This document shows positions 9,548 to 17,554 of a DNA stretch of 64,000 nt, piece by piece; the first letter of the stretch is position 1; each line of letters opens with the position of its first letter. Source of the DNA: Clostridium pascui (GTDB lineage Bacteria > Bacillota > Clostridia > Clostridiales > Clostridiaceae). Where the stretch lies: positions 310,001 through 374,000 of the forward strand of contig NZ_JAFBDB010000002.1 in NCBI RefSeq assembly GCF_016908015.1, read 5' to 3'. The notes under the pieces are model-generated. The model saw only the letters and a program-made list of their open reading frames with translations. It did no database searches and was not told where the DNA came from. Both the position numbers and the translations under genes were made by a program.

Positions 9548-10378
9548 CTATTCTTTTAAAAACTTTCCTTGTTCTGGTATAGCAATTTCTTCAAATTCAT
9601 GAACAAGTAAGGATAGGTGTTTTGAAAGTTCTTTACCCTCCATAGGCTGACCATGGCTTGGAAGGGCTAACAAAGGATTTAGATCTTTTAGTACTTTTAC
9701 GGATTTTTCAGCAGAATCCCAATTTGTAGTGAGATATTTTGGAGGACCGCTTATTTCTTCTTTTTGAGTTATTACAGATATAAGAGACTCTTGTTTTACT
9801 GTGGTAAAGGCATCACCAACTATAAGCACTCCATCTTTTTCTCTAAATAATGATATATGACCTTCAGTATGGCCAGGAGTATGTATCCATTTCCAATTTG
9901 GCATGCCAGGAACGGTACCATCAGATGGAAGAGCTTTTACATGATCTTTTAAATCAATACTTGTGTGAGGAAAAGTAGGTGATAATTCTGCAACCATTCC
10001 TCCACCAACGGTTGGATCTGCTAAGGGATAATCTTTTCTGCCTGTTACATAGGGAAGTTCCAGTTCATGAATATAAACAGGCACATTCCACATATTAATA
10101 AGCTTTATTATTGAGCCTACATGATCAAAGTGTCCATGAGTAAGTATAATTGCTTCAGGACGGCTATCCTTTCCAAAACGCTTTTCAGCGGATTCTAAAA
10201 TAAAATCTGCTGAATTTTCAAGGCCGGCATCAACAAGTACCCATTTAGAGGACTTATCCTTAGGAGTACCAACTAAAAAGGCATTTACAACAGTAAATTC
10301 TAAAATTAAAATATCTGAATTAATTTCCATGGAAGAAGTAGTTAGCTTGGACAATCCTTCCACTAGAGCATTTCCCAT
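9548..10378 (-). CDS. Metallo-beta-lactamase-fold hydrolase
   Basis: A 276-residue cytoplasmic hydrolase of the glyoxalase II/beta-lactamase fold. It has the zinc motif THGHFDH (near 85), HTPGHTEGH (near 165), GDA (near 190) and a late PSHG histidine, so both metal sites look complete. The substrate is unknown. The start ATG at 10378 follows GGGTGG; the frame continues upstream without a ribosome site. It is the last gene of the spoVA-type operon, about 110 nt after the small DUF1657 gene, so cotranscription is likely but unproven. Confidence 0.85.
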   Translation of the reverse strand: MGNALVEGLSKLTTSSMEINSDILILEFTVVNAFLVGTPKDKSSKWVLVDAGLENSADFILESAEKRFGKDSRPEAIILTHGHFDHVGSIIKLINMWNVPVYIHELELPYVTGRKDYPLADPTVGGGMVAELSPTFPHTSIDLKDHVKALPSDGTVPGMPNWKWIHTPGHTEGHISLFREKDGVLIVGDAFTTVKQESLISVITQKEEISGPPKYLTTNWDSAEKSVKVLKDLNPLLALPSHGQPMEGKELSKHLSLLVHEFEEIAIPEQGKFLKE

Positions 10379-10487
10379 ATATATTACCACCCTTCGTAAT
10401 GTAGAGTAATTCACAGTAATTCACAGTAATTAAGAAAGACATCTTAGTTAAAACTAAAATGCCCTACTTAGTTGTAAATTAATAATT

Positions 10488-10694
10488 TTACTGCTGTTTG
10501 TATTGAGGTTCTTGTTGTTGTATATATTGATTTCTCTGCTGTAATGTTTGAAGTGCATTATCAAGGTCTTGAGCAATATTTTGATAATCTTTTTTAGCTT
10601 GAGTATCTTCAGTTTCTAAAGCAAAAGTTTTCATAGTTGCTGAAGCGCTTTGAATACCAGCAATAGCTTGTTGCATTTGAGTTCCTACTGTCAT
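10488..10694 (-). CDS. DUF1657 small protein, second copy in spoVA-type operon
   Basis: A 68-residue protein starting MTVGTQMQQAIAGIQSAS and ending in a Gln-rich tail (YIQQQEPQYKQQ). It is predicted to be alpha-helical and matches the DUF1657 family in its MTVG start and the EPQYK end shared with the copy at 13509-13715. DUF1657 proteins recur in the first and last positions of spoVA2mob-type operons, and this one is the penultimate gene here. RBS AGGAGGTG precedes the ATG at 10694. Confidence 0.85.
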   Translation of the reverse strand: MTVGTQMQQAIAGIQSASATMKTFALETEDTQAKKDYQNIAQDLDNALQTLQQRNQYIQQQEPQYKQQ

Positions 10695-10757
10695 ATAAAT
10701 CACCTCCTTTCAATAGTAATTAGTATGCTACTAGAATCTAATCACTGGTTACCAATT

Positions 10758-11111
10758 TTATCCCTTTGGTTTGAATATAAGTGATGCTAAAAATGCAAAT
10801 ATTATAGCAGCGGAAATTCCTGCACTGGTTATTTCAAAAATTCCCGTAAGTACACCAATAAATCCAGTTTTCTCTGCTTCAGTCAAAGCACCTTTGACTA
10901 ATGCATTTCCAAAACTCATTATTGGGGTAGAGGCTCCAGCTCCTGCAAACTTTATTAGAGGGTCATACCAGCCAAGACCTCCAAGTATAGCTCCCACAAC
11001 TACCATTGTACTTGTTGTATGAGCAGGAGTTAGTTTAAATACATCCATCATTATTTGTCCTAAAACACATATTCCACCACCTACAATAAATGCCCAGAAA
11101 ATTTTCTCCAT
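10758..11111 (-). CDS. spoVAE: Stage V sporulation protein AE (SpoVAEb type)
   Basis: A 117-residue integral membrane protein with four hydrophobic helices and the conserved [19 protein letters not shown] segment near 57-75. SpoVA proteins form the inner spore membrane channel that loads Ca-dipicolinate during sporulation and releases it during germination. The start ATG follows AGAGGTG. It lies 15 nt after spoVAD in the same operon. Confidence 0.92.
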   Translation of the reverse strand: MEKIFWAFIVGGGICVLGQIMMDVFKLTPAHTTSTMVVVGAILGGLGWYDPLIKFAGAGASTPIMSFGNALVKGALTEAEKTGFIGVLTGIFEITSAGISAAIIFAFLASLIFKPKG

Positions 11112-11126
11112 ATGTTTGCACCTCTT

Positions 11127-12128
11127 TTACATTTCTATAGATACTGCATGAGCTATGCAAGGGATACTTTCCTTTTGTTGATAGGACAAAGGAGATAGAA
11201 GCGCCCCAGTACCAATGATTAATATCCTTTTAAGCTCTCCCTTTTTCATGCGGTTTAATAAATGGCCATGTAATACGGTTGCTGAGCAAGCACATCCACT
11301 AGCTCCAGCAAATACTGGCTGATCTTCTTTATAAATTAATAGTCCACAATCAGTAAAAGTCTTTTTAGGGATTATTAATCCATGCTTAGTTAGCAAATCG
11401 GCACATATTTGATGACCAACTCTTCCTAAGTCTCCTGTTGCAATTAAATCATAGTAAGTTGGATCTATGTTTAAATCTCTAAAATGTGCTTCAATTGTAT
11501 CTACTGCGGCAGGGGCCATAGCAGCTCCCATATTATATGGATCTGTAATTCCCATATCAACCACATGACCAATGGTAGCTGAAGTTATCTTGGGCCCTTC
11601 GCCCTTTGAAGCAACCAGGCCTGCTCCAGCGCCAGTTACAGTCCATTGAGCAGTTGGAGGTTTTTGTGCTCCATATTCTGTAGGATATCTAAAGAGCTTT
11701 TCTGCAGCTACATTGTGGCTTGATGCAGCGGCAATTATGTAATTGGCAGCACCACTGTTTATAAGCTGTGAACCTATAGCTAAACCTTCTATAGCACTTG
11801 AACAGGCACCAAATATTCCAAGATAGGGTATACCAAGGCTTCTAGCTGCAAAGCTGCTTGAAATTATTTGATTCATAAGGTCACCACTCAAGAAAAAAGT
11901 TATATCTTCTTTTTTCATATTGGCTTTGTGTATTGCAGTTTCTGCAGCTTCTTGTAAAAGTGTTTTTTCTGCTTTCTCAAAACTATCTTGACCAACCCAT
12001 GTATCTTCATGGAGTATATCAAAGTCCTCGGCTAAATTTCCTTGTGCTTCAAAAGGACCGCCTACAGCAGCAGAAGATATAATTACAGGTTTTGATTCGA
12101 AAATCCATGATTGATTGCCTTTAAGCAT
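11127..12128 (-). CDS. spoVAD: Stage V sporulation protein AD
   Basis: A 333-residue thiolase-fold protein. Family landmarks include FLSGDLMNQIISSSFAARSL and GIFGACSSAIEGLAIG (near 95-120), and GASGCACSATVLHGHLL near 280. SpoVAD is the soluble dipicolinic-acid-binding subunit of the SpoVA channel. The start overlaps the end of spoVAC directly (TAA then ATG), with GGGGGCG upstream, indicating translational coupling. Confidence 0.94.
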   Translation of the reverse strand: MLKGNQSWIFESKPVIISSAAVGGPFEAQGNLAEDFDILHEDTWVGQDSFEKAEKTLLQEAAETAIHKANMKKEDITFFLSGDLMNQIISSSFAARSLGIPYLGIFGACSSAIEGLAIGSQLINSGAANYIIAAASSHNVAAEKLFRYPTEYGAQKPPTAQWTVTGAGAGLVASKGEGPKITSATIGHVVDMGITDPYNMGAAMAPAAVDTIEAHFRDLNIDPTYYDLIATGDLGRVGHQICADLLTKHGLIIPKKTFTDCGLLIYKEDQPVFAGASGCACSATVLHGHLLNRMKKGELKRILIIGTGALLSPLSYQQKESIPCIAHAVSIEM

Positions 12129-12608
12129 TTACATCGCCCCCAACCATTGAAGAGTAAGTTTTATTATTGCAACTACAAAGGCAGAAAATGTTCCAAATAC
12201 AATAACAGAACCTGCGAGTTTGAACATATTTCCGCCAACACCTAAAACGTATCCCTCAGTTCTGTGTTCAATAGCAGCTGATGCCATGGTATTCGCAAAT
12301 CCAGTAATTGGAATAGCTGTACCAGCTCCAGCCCATTGTGCAATATGGTCAAAAACTCCAAAGCCAGTAAGTATAATAGAAACTATTATGAGCACTGCAG
12401 AAGTCGGATTGCCTGCAGTTTCAGGCGTAAAGTTGAAGCTTTTTATAAAAAAGAATTGTAAAACTTGACCTATAGCACATATAAGTCCTCCAACTAAAAA
12501 GGCTCTTATACAATTTTTAAACACAGGGCGTTTTGGCTCTCTATCCTTTGCAAAGTCTTGATATTCCTGCTGAGTTGGAGTTAATTCTTTCTTTTTTTTG
12601 TTAGACAC
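12129..12608 (-). CDS. spoVAC: Stage V sporulation protein AC
   Basis: A 159-residue membrane protein. About 35 charged N-terminal residues are followed by four membrane helices with GAGTAIPITGFANTMASAA near 100-118. SpoVAC is the mechanosensitive membrane subunit of the dipicolinate channel. GTG at 12608 is preferred over the open frame to 12617 because GGAAGGTG lies at normal distance from it. Confidence 0.93.
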   Translation of the reverse strand: MSNKKKKELTPTQQEYQDFAKDREPKRPVFKNCIRAFLVGGLICAIGQVLQFFFIKSFNFTPETAGNPTSAVLIIVSIILTGFGVFDHIAQWAGAGTAIPITGFANTMASAAIEHRTEGYVLGVGGNMFKLAGSVIVFGTFSAFVVAIIKLTLQWLGAM

Positions 12609-12634
12609 AAAAATCACCTTCCAATAAAATTTAG

Positions 12635-13495
12635 CTAACGCATAAGATAAGGCTCTAATTTATCCATGACCTTTTTTAATCTATTTGCATTGTTAAAGTA
12701 TGCCCTTTTAACCTCTGGGTTATTTACCTCTAAAGAAAATGAAAGTAAATCGGATTGAGCTTTAGCAATACTTGCATAGAGCAATTCCTTAACTTTAGCC
12801 TGAGGTGCGTCTATAGAATCCATAAAAAGATCTATATACAAATCACCAGAAGAATCAGCTTGAGCAATAAATACATTATCTAGTGATACCCCAGAACTTG
12901 ACAATTGAACCTTTAACCATTCCCTGTTAAGCCCTATATTTTTTAAGCCTTCATCAACGATATTTCCATCCAATATTACAGTTTCAGGCTCTGAAGTGGG
13001 ATTAACCTTTTGATGTAGGTCGTGAGGAGTTACGGGTTTTTTATCAGATTTTAATAGGACGTTTACATCTCCTGTGGTTTCCATAACTGCAAACTCTACA
13101 TCAGCTAAGTTAAAGGCATTTTTTGAACGAAGCTCCCTTAAAAGTTCATCACCTGTAAACTTTACCTGCATTAAATTATTTTCAAGAACCTTTCCATCTT
13201 TCATAAGAACAGTTTCTCTGCCATTTATGAAATCGTGAAGTTTTTTACTTTTTAATGATAAATAATCTAGTGCAAGCAAGAGTAAAATCCAGCTTGCTAG
13301 GGCAACAAATGCAAAAGCAATGTTTGGTACTAAACCTAGAGAAATCAAAACCGTTATTATAGATACAAATATGTAACTTATCACTTTAAAAGGAGAAGAT
13401 TTCGATAAATTTTCATTTCCTATAATTTTAGTTATACCTATTGCTACAAAAAATAAAACTACAGTTCTTAAAAGTACTATAAACCAAGCTTGCAT
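12635..13495 (-). CDS. DUF421 plus DUF1657 membrane protein (2Duf type)
   Basis: A 286-residue protein. Three N-terminal membrane helices (to about 80) lead into the DUF421/YetF soluble domain, with GRETVLMKDGKVLENNLMQ and FTGDELLRELRSKNAFNLADVEFAVMET-type text at about 90-140. The last 50 residues are a helical stretch with DUF1657 character. This architecture matches 2Duf proteins of the Bacillus spoVA2mob operon, reported to raise spore heat resistance. In Bacillus a YhcN/YlaJ-type lipoprotein gene normally follows; it is absent here. Confidence 0.8.
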   Translation of the reverse strand: MQAWFIVLLRTVVLFFVAIGITKIIGNENLSKSSPFKVISYIFVSIITVLISLGLVPNIAFAFVALASWILLLLALDYLSLKSKKLHDFINGRETVLMKDGKVLENNLMQVKFTGDELLRELRSKNAFNLADVEFAVMETTGDVNVLLKSDKKPVTPHDLHQKVNPTSEPETVILDGNIVDEGLKNIGLNREWLKVQLSSSGVSLDNVFIAQADSSGDLYIDLFMDSIDAPQAKVKELLYASIAKAQSDLLSFSLEVNNPEVKRAYFNNANRLKKVMDKLEPYLMR

Positions 13496-13508
13496 ACATA
13501 TCCCTCAC

Positions 13509-13715
13509 TTAATTACCTTTATATTGTGGCTCTTCAAATTCTAGTGTTTTAATTCTATTTTCCATGTCGTAAATTACGGATTCAGCATCTTTTAATGCTT
13601 CTTTATAAACACTTTTTTCTTCTTCATTTCTACTTTGTAGTGAATAAATTCTTAGTGTACTTTCAATCCCTTTTAAATTAGCAAGTGTTTGTTTCACTTT
13701 TGAACCAACTGTCAC
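13509..13715 (-). CDS. DUF1657 small protein, first gene of spoVA-type operon
   Basis: A 68-residue helical protein starting with GTG (MTVGSKVKQTLANLKG) and ending FEEPQYKGN. It aligns along its whole length with the second copy at 10488-10694. AAGGAGG lies 8 nt upstream. It opens the operon, 14 nt ahead of the 2Duf gene. The role is unknown; membership in a spore operon suggests expression in the forespore. I could not identify a convincing sigma-G promoter in the repeat-derived DNA upstream. Confidence 0.85.
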   Translation of the reverse strand: MTVGSKVKQTLANLKGIESTLRIYSLQSRNEEEKSVYKEALKDAESVIYDMENRIKTLEFEEPQYKGN

Positions 13716-13739
13716 CTTAAATACCTCCTTAGAACGTCA

Positions 13740-13905
13740 TTTATCCGATGGCAACCATCCGTAATACTCCCATCACACTCTGTGAAAGCGACTATCACCA
13801 AATCATACATTTGGGATATCTGCTTTTCTTTAGGTGGGAGATATTAGAACTCTTTGACTTCAGTCAGTTAGAGTTCTTATGCTTTGCATAACGGATGATA
13901 CGCCC
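13740..13905 (+). mobile_element. Possible IS200/IS605-type end relic
   Basis: Noncoding DNA with a GGTGGGAGATATTAGAACTC run (from about 13832), followed by a hairpin with arms AGAACTCT and AGAGTTCT around TGACTTCAGTCAG. GGTGGGAG followed by a GACTTCAGTC hairpin is typical of the 3' end of tnpB-type insertion elements. No transposase reading frame remains. The assignment rests on remembered resemblance, so confidence is limited. It abuts hairpin copy B. Confidence 0.4.
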
Positions 13906-13986
13906 CTGGATAAGTTCTTCTAAGACTCAGATGGAGAGAAGTATTCTTCATAAGCAAACTCCACCTGAGTCTAAGAATCACTTGAT
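13906..13986 (+). repeat. 82-nt hairpin repeat, copy B
   Basis: An 81-nt partner of the repeat at 9343-9424, same orientation, starting CTGGATAAGTTCTTCTAAGA and ending AAGAATCACTTGAT. The stem uses GACTC with GAGTC where copy A uses GGTTC with GAACC. It lies upstream of the spoVA-type operon, so the operon is bracketed by direct copies. Confidence 0.85.
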
Positions 13987-14380
13987 CTTAAATGATTATT
14001 AATTTTAAAAATATATTAAAAGGTTGCCAATTTATTATTAGTAGTATTTATAAAAAATATTAGTCTTTTAGTAAAATTTTTATATTTCCATATTTAATAT
14101 ATTATTTAAGAAATTATTAAATATGGATGAACATTCTGAAAAGTATTTCTTTGGTAAAATTAACTATATGTGTTGACATATTATGAATAAAAATGTAAAA
14201 TTAACATAGTAAAACTAAGTAAACCTATAGGAATAATTACAAACGTGACGTTAATTTAAAGTAAAATGATAAAATTATATAAAACATGAAATAACGCATC
14301 TCAATGAAATTGAGGTGTATTAATAAATAGTTAAACCTAGTATTTGTATATGAATACTATAACAATCTGGAGGTGTTGAA
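13987..14380. other. AT-rich intergenic region ahead of ABC transporter
   Basis: About 390 nt without a gene. The only structure noted is a short inverted repeat at 14297-14317 (CATCTCAAT, GAA, ATTGAGGTG), 64 nt ahead of the permease start, which could be a regulator site or leader hairpin. No riboswitch is recognised. Confidence 0.45.
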
Positions 14381-15331
14381 ATGAACAGTAGGCTCAATTT
14401 TAAGATTTTTTTTCCATTAATAGCTTCGGCTATTGCAATACTCATTAGTAAATTTGTACCTAATAAAATACAGGCATATAGAACAGTTTACTGGATTCCT
14501 TTTATTTGTACATTTGCAATAATTTTTTTATTATTAGTACTTATTTCATTGAAAAATAAAAAGCTTTTACATAATTTGAAGGAAAAGGCACCATTAATTA
14601 CGGTGGCAATTTTTATATTATCTCTAATGGAAGTTTTAACAGCTAAAACAAGGATATTACCACTGCCATATTTTCCAGCACCAGGGCAAGTAGTAGATGC
14701 TATGATAACTGATTGGAAAATGCTTTTAACGAGTGCGTTATATTCACTTAGAATGCTGTTCTTAGGTTATTTTGCAGGGGCAGCTTTGGGTCTTATAACA
14801 GGTACAATGATAGGTTGGAACAAAAGATTAAACTATTGGCTTTCTCCACTGCAAAAGGTAATTGGACCAATACCAGCAACAGCATGGATTCCAATTGCAA
14901 TGACAGTTTTTCCTACAAGCTTTACAGCAAGTATATTTATACTGGCGCTAACAGTGTGGTTTCCAGTTACGGTTATGACAAGCTCTGGAATTGCAAATGT
15001 TAGAAAGTCATATTTTGAAGTAGCAGAAACCCTTGGTGCTAATAAGTGGTATTTAATATTTAAAGTAGCACTGCCTTCAGCTCTGCCAAATATATTTATA
15101 GGATTATTTATGGGACTTGGAACATCCTTTGTTACATTAATAGTAGCAGAAATGCTGGGAGTTAAAGCTGGTCTTGGATGGTATATTAACTGGGCTCAAG
15201 GGTGGGCAGAATATAAGAAGGTTTATGCGAGCTTAGTTGTTATGTCCTTATTATTCTCTACAATTATAACGCTATTATTCAAGGTTAGAGATAGAATACT
15301 GATATGGCAAAGGGGGCTTATAAAATGGTAA
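14381..15331 (+). CDS. ABC transporter permease, sulfonate/nitrate/taurine type
   Basis: A 316-residue inner-membrane permease. Two extra N-terminal helices (about 8-25 and 38-60) precede a standard BPD-transport core whose cytoplasmic loop motif reads EVAETLGANKWYLIFKVALPSALP near 215-238. It belongs to the SsuC/TauC/ThiX-like group. It overlaps the ATPase gene by 7 nt and is followed by the binding protein, so the three form one import system. RBS TGGAGGTG precedes the ATG. Confidence 0.88.
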   Translation: MNSRLNFKIFFPLIASAIAILISKFVPNKIQAYRTVYWIPFICTFAIIFLLLVLISLKNKKLLHNLKEKAPLITVAIFILSLMEVLTAKTRILPLPYFPAPGQVVDAMITDWKMLLTSALYSLRMLFLGYFAGAALGLITGTMIGWNKRLNYWLSPLQKVIGPIPATAWIPIAMTVFPTSFTASIFILALTVWFPVTVMTSSGIANVRKSYFEVAETLGANKWYLIFKVALPSALPNIFIGLFMGLGTSFVTLIVAEMLGVKAGLGWYINWAQGWAEYKKVYASLVVMSLLFSTIITLLFKVRDRILIWQRGLIKW

Positions 15332-16092
15332 GAAGTGAAGGGAAAATATTAGTGAAAAATTTGAGCTGTGAGTTTATAGACCATGAAGGTAATAAAATGA
15401 CAGCCTTAGATAAAGTTAATTTAGAATTTAATGCTGGAGAATTTGTATCAATTGTAGGGCCAAGCGGCTGTGGAAAGTCAACATTACTTAGAATAATTGC
15501 AGGCCTTCAAAAGCCAAGTGATGGAGGTGCATTATTAGATAATGATGAAATTAATGGTCCAAGTTATGAAAGAGGATTAGTATTTCAAGACCCAACACTA
15601 TTTCCATGGCTTAATGTCCATGATAATGTGGCTACAGGGCTTGTGGCTAGAAAATTATATAAGGAAAGAAAAAATGATGTAACAGAATACATTGACCTTG
15701 TTGGACTTAAGGGCTTTGAAAAGTCTTATCCTCATCAATTATCAGGGGGAATGGCTCAGAGAGTAGCTATTGCAAGAGCACTGGTAAATCATCCTAAGGT
15801 ATTGCTTTTAGATGAACCTTTAGGAGCGCTAGATGCCTTCACTCGTATGTACATGCAGGATGAAATTTTAAGAATATGGAAAGAACGTAAAAGCACAATG
15901 ATTTTAGTTACTCATGATGTGGACGAGGCGATTTATCTTAGCGATAAGATAGTAATAATGTCCCCGCGCCCTGGTCGAGTTCAAAAGGTTATAGATGTTA
16001 GTATGGCTAGACCAAGAAGAAGAAATGGTAAGGAATTTACTGAGCTTAGAAATGAAATATTAGAAGTGCTTAATTTTGCTAAAAAGGATTGA
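15325..16092 (+). CDS. ABC transporter ATP-binding protein, SsuB/TauB type
   Basis: A 255-residue ATPase. Walker A GPSGCGKST is near 44, the Q-loop is in VFQDPTLFPWL, the signature is LSGGMAQRVAIARAL, and Walker B is LLLDEPLGALD. The H-loop is in VTHDVDEA. The start ATG at 15325 lies inside the permease stop region and follows AAAGGGGG; the frame also opens upstream at 15304 but without a ribosome site. It energises import through the neighbouring permease. Confidence 0.9.
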   Translation: MVRSEGKILVKNLSCEFIDHEGNKMTALDKVNLEFNAGEFVSIVGPSGCGKSTLLRIIAGLQKPSDGGALLDNDEINGPSYERGLVFQDPTLFPWLNVHDNVATGLVARKLYKERKNDVTEYIDLVGLKGFEKSYPHQLSGGMAQRVAIARALVNHPKVLLLDEPLGALDAFTRMYMQDEILRIWKERKSTMILVTHDVDEAIYLSDKIVIMSPRPGRVQKVIDVSMARPRRRNGKEFTELRNEILEVLNFAKKD

Positions 16093-16187
16093 GATGAAAT
16101 ATCTGATAAATTAAGGCATATTAGCTTATAACGGATTTAAATATTCATATAAATCATGCAAAATAAATATTTTGGGGGGTAACAATT

Positions 16188-17177
16188 TTGAAAAAAGGTA
16201 TTATAAGAATTATTAGCGTATTATCAATTACAGCGGTGCTTGCCACAGGATGTTCAAGCAAATCAAAAGAAACTGCTTCAAAGGACACAAAGGGTGAACT
16301 TACAAAGGTTACACTTGGAACATATAACGGTACTTGTGAGGCACCACTATATGCAGCAGTTGAAAATGGTACTTTTAAGAAATATGGTTTAGATGTAGAA
16401 CTTGTAAATATAAATTCAGAAACTCTTAAAGAAGGACTTGCTTCAGGAAAAATAGATGGAGCTCAAATTTCTCCAGGAATGTTTAAGGCAATAGAACAGG
16501 GACTTAATATTAAGCTTACAAATGGAGTACACACAGGATGTATACAAGGAGTTGTATCAAAGGACTCAAAAATACAATCTGTTAAAGATTTAAAGGGTAA
16601 AAAGATAGGTGTAGATGCTATTGGGGGAGTTCCTCAGGTACTTTTAACTCTTGAACTTGGTAAATATAATATTGATGCAAAAACTGACGTAGAGTGGAGA
16701 GTATATCCTCAGGCGAACTTACAACAGGCTCTTGACAAGGGAGATATTGATGCATTTGCAGCTTGGGATCCATATGGAGCTATGGCTGTATCTTCAGGAA
16801 AGGCTAGAAAGATATTTGGAAACAACAATAGTGAAAGTGGAGCACAGGATAGCTACTGCTGCTTCTTAGGGGTAAATGGAAAACTTGCCAAGGATAAACC
16901 AGAAATTGCAAAGGCAATTGATGATGCTTGGAAGGAAGCAAATGAATGGGTGCAGCACAACCATGAAGATGCAGGAAAAATGGCCGTTGATAAGAAATAT
17001 GTAAGCAGCGGAGATGAAGTTGCAAATAGCAAACTAATTGGAGATTATAAGTTTGTATCTGATAAAGAAAAGGCAAAGGTAGACTTTAAAAATACTTTAG
17101 ATGCTATGAAAAAACAAGGAATACTTGATCAAGCAACAGATGTTGACCAGCTTGTAGACGACACTTTTATAAAATAA
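16188..17177 (+). CDS. ABC transporter substrate-binding lipoprotein, NMT1/SsuA-like
   Basis: A 329-residue exported lipoprotein with TTG start behind TTTGGGGGG. The signal peptide ends in the lipobox ATGC near residue 22. The mature protein has the two-lobe periplasmic-binding fold with TYNGTCEAPLYAAVENGTFKKYGLDVE, ISPGMFKAIEQG and FAAWDPYGAMA, typical of the NMT1/SsuA group. The ligand could be a sulfonate, nitrate or a thiamine precursor; nothing nearby decides this. It is the third gene of the transporter cluster, 95 nt after the ATPase. Confidence 0.85.
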   Translation: MKKGIIRIISVLSITAVLATGCSSKSKETASKDTKGELTKVTLGTYNGTCEAPLYAAVENGTFKKYGLDVELVNINSETLKEGLASGKIDGAQISPGMFKAIEQGLNIKLTNGVHTGCIQGVVSKDSKIQSVKDLKGKKIGVDAIGGVPQVLLTLELGKYNIDAKTDVEWRVYPQANLQQALDKGDIDAFAAWDPYGAMAVSSGKARKIFGNNNSESGAQDSYCCFLGVNGKLAKDKPEIAKAIDDAWKEANEWVQHNHEDAGKMAVDKKYVSSGDEVANSKLIGDYKFVSDKEKAKVDFKNTLDAMKKQGILDQATDVDQLVDDTFIK

Positions 17178-17184
17178 AGTAAAA

Positions 17185-17217
17185 TAAAGTGCCACCCACG
17201 TGGCAAGTGGCAAGTGG
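17185..17217 (+). repeat. Stop-adjacent 30-bp repeat, copy 1
   Basis: TAAAGTGCCACCCACGTGG followed by CAAGTGGCAAGTGG, 8 nt after the binding-protein stop. TGCCAC and GTGGCA can pair into a hairpin. Two further copies follow minus-strand stop codons at 22549 and 25268. Confidence 0.8.
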
Positions 17218-17313
17218 TAAGAGAATAATAGGCAATGACTAAAATTATTAATATTGATTAATTATTTTATTTGTGATACTATAAAAATAAATTAGTAAAG
17301 AAATAACTTTAAT

Positions 17314-17412
17314 GTTAAAAGGGAGTAGCTGCCCGTATTAGGGTGATAAAGTCAACATACTGGCTTTCGAGTCTGGCTTTATCGTGGCTTATTTTAGTCA
17401 AGTGAGACTTTT
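17314..17412 (+). ncRNA. yybP-ykoY manganese riboswitch aptamer
   Basis: The conserved segments are present in order: AAAGGGAGTAGCTGCC, AAGTCAACATACTGGC and AGTCAAGTGAGACTTTTAGC, with paired arms GCTTTATC/GATAAAGTC between them. This motif binds Mn2+ and usually turns on manganese exporters. It lies ahead of a GDT1/UPF0016-family gene, which fits. The expression platform is the two tandem terminators downstream. Confidence 0.85.
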
Positions 17413-17454
17413 AGCACAATGGCTTATTTGTCGTTGTGTTGAAGGTCTTTTTTA
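17405..17454 (+). terminator. Riboswitch terminator 1
   Basis: AGACTTTTAGCACAA (starting inside the aptamer's closing strand) pairs with TTGTGTTGAAGGTCT and is followed by a TTTTTT run. The overlap of the left arm with the aptamer is what allows Mn2+ binding to prevent termination. Confidence 0.75.
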
Positions 17455-17469
17455 GCGTAATGATTATGT

Positions 17470-17526
17470 TAAAAAAGATTTTCAACACATAGATAAGCGT
17501 TGTGCTGAAGGTCTTTAATTTTTTAT
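17470..17526 (+). terminator. Riboswitch-region terminator 2
   Basis: AAAGATTTTCAACACA pairs with TGTGCTGAAGGTCTTT and is followed by AATTTTTT. Its right arm is nearly identical to that of terminator 1, suggesting a local duplication. It lies 29 nt ahead of the start codon. Confidence 0.7.
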
Positions 17527-17554
17527 ATTTTAATTCAAAAAGGAGGTTATAATA

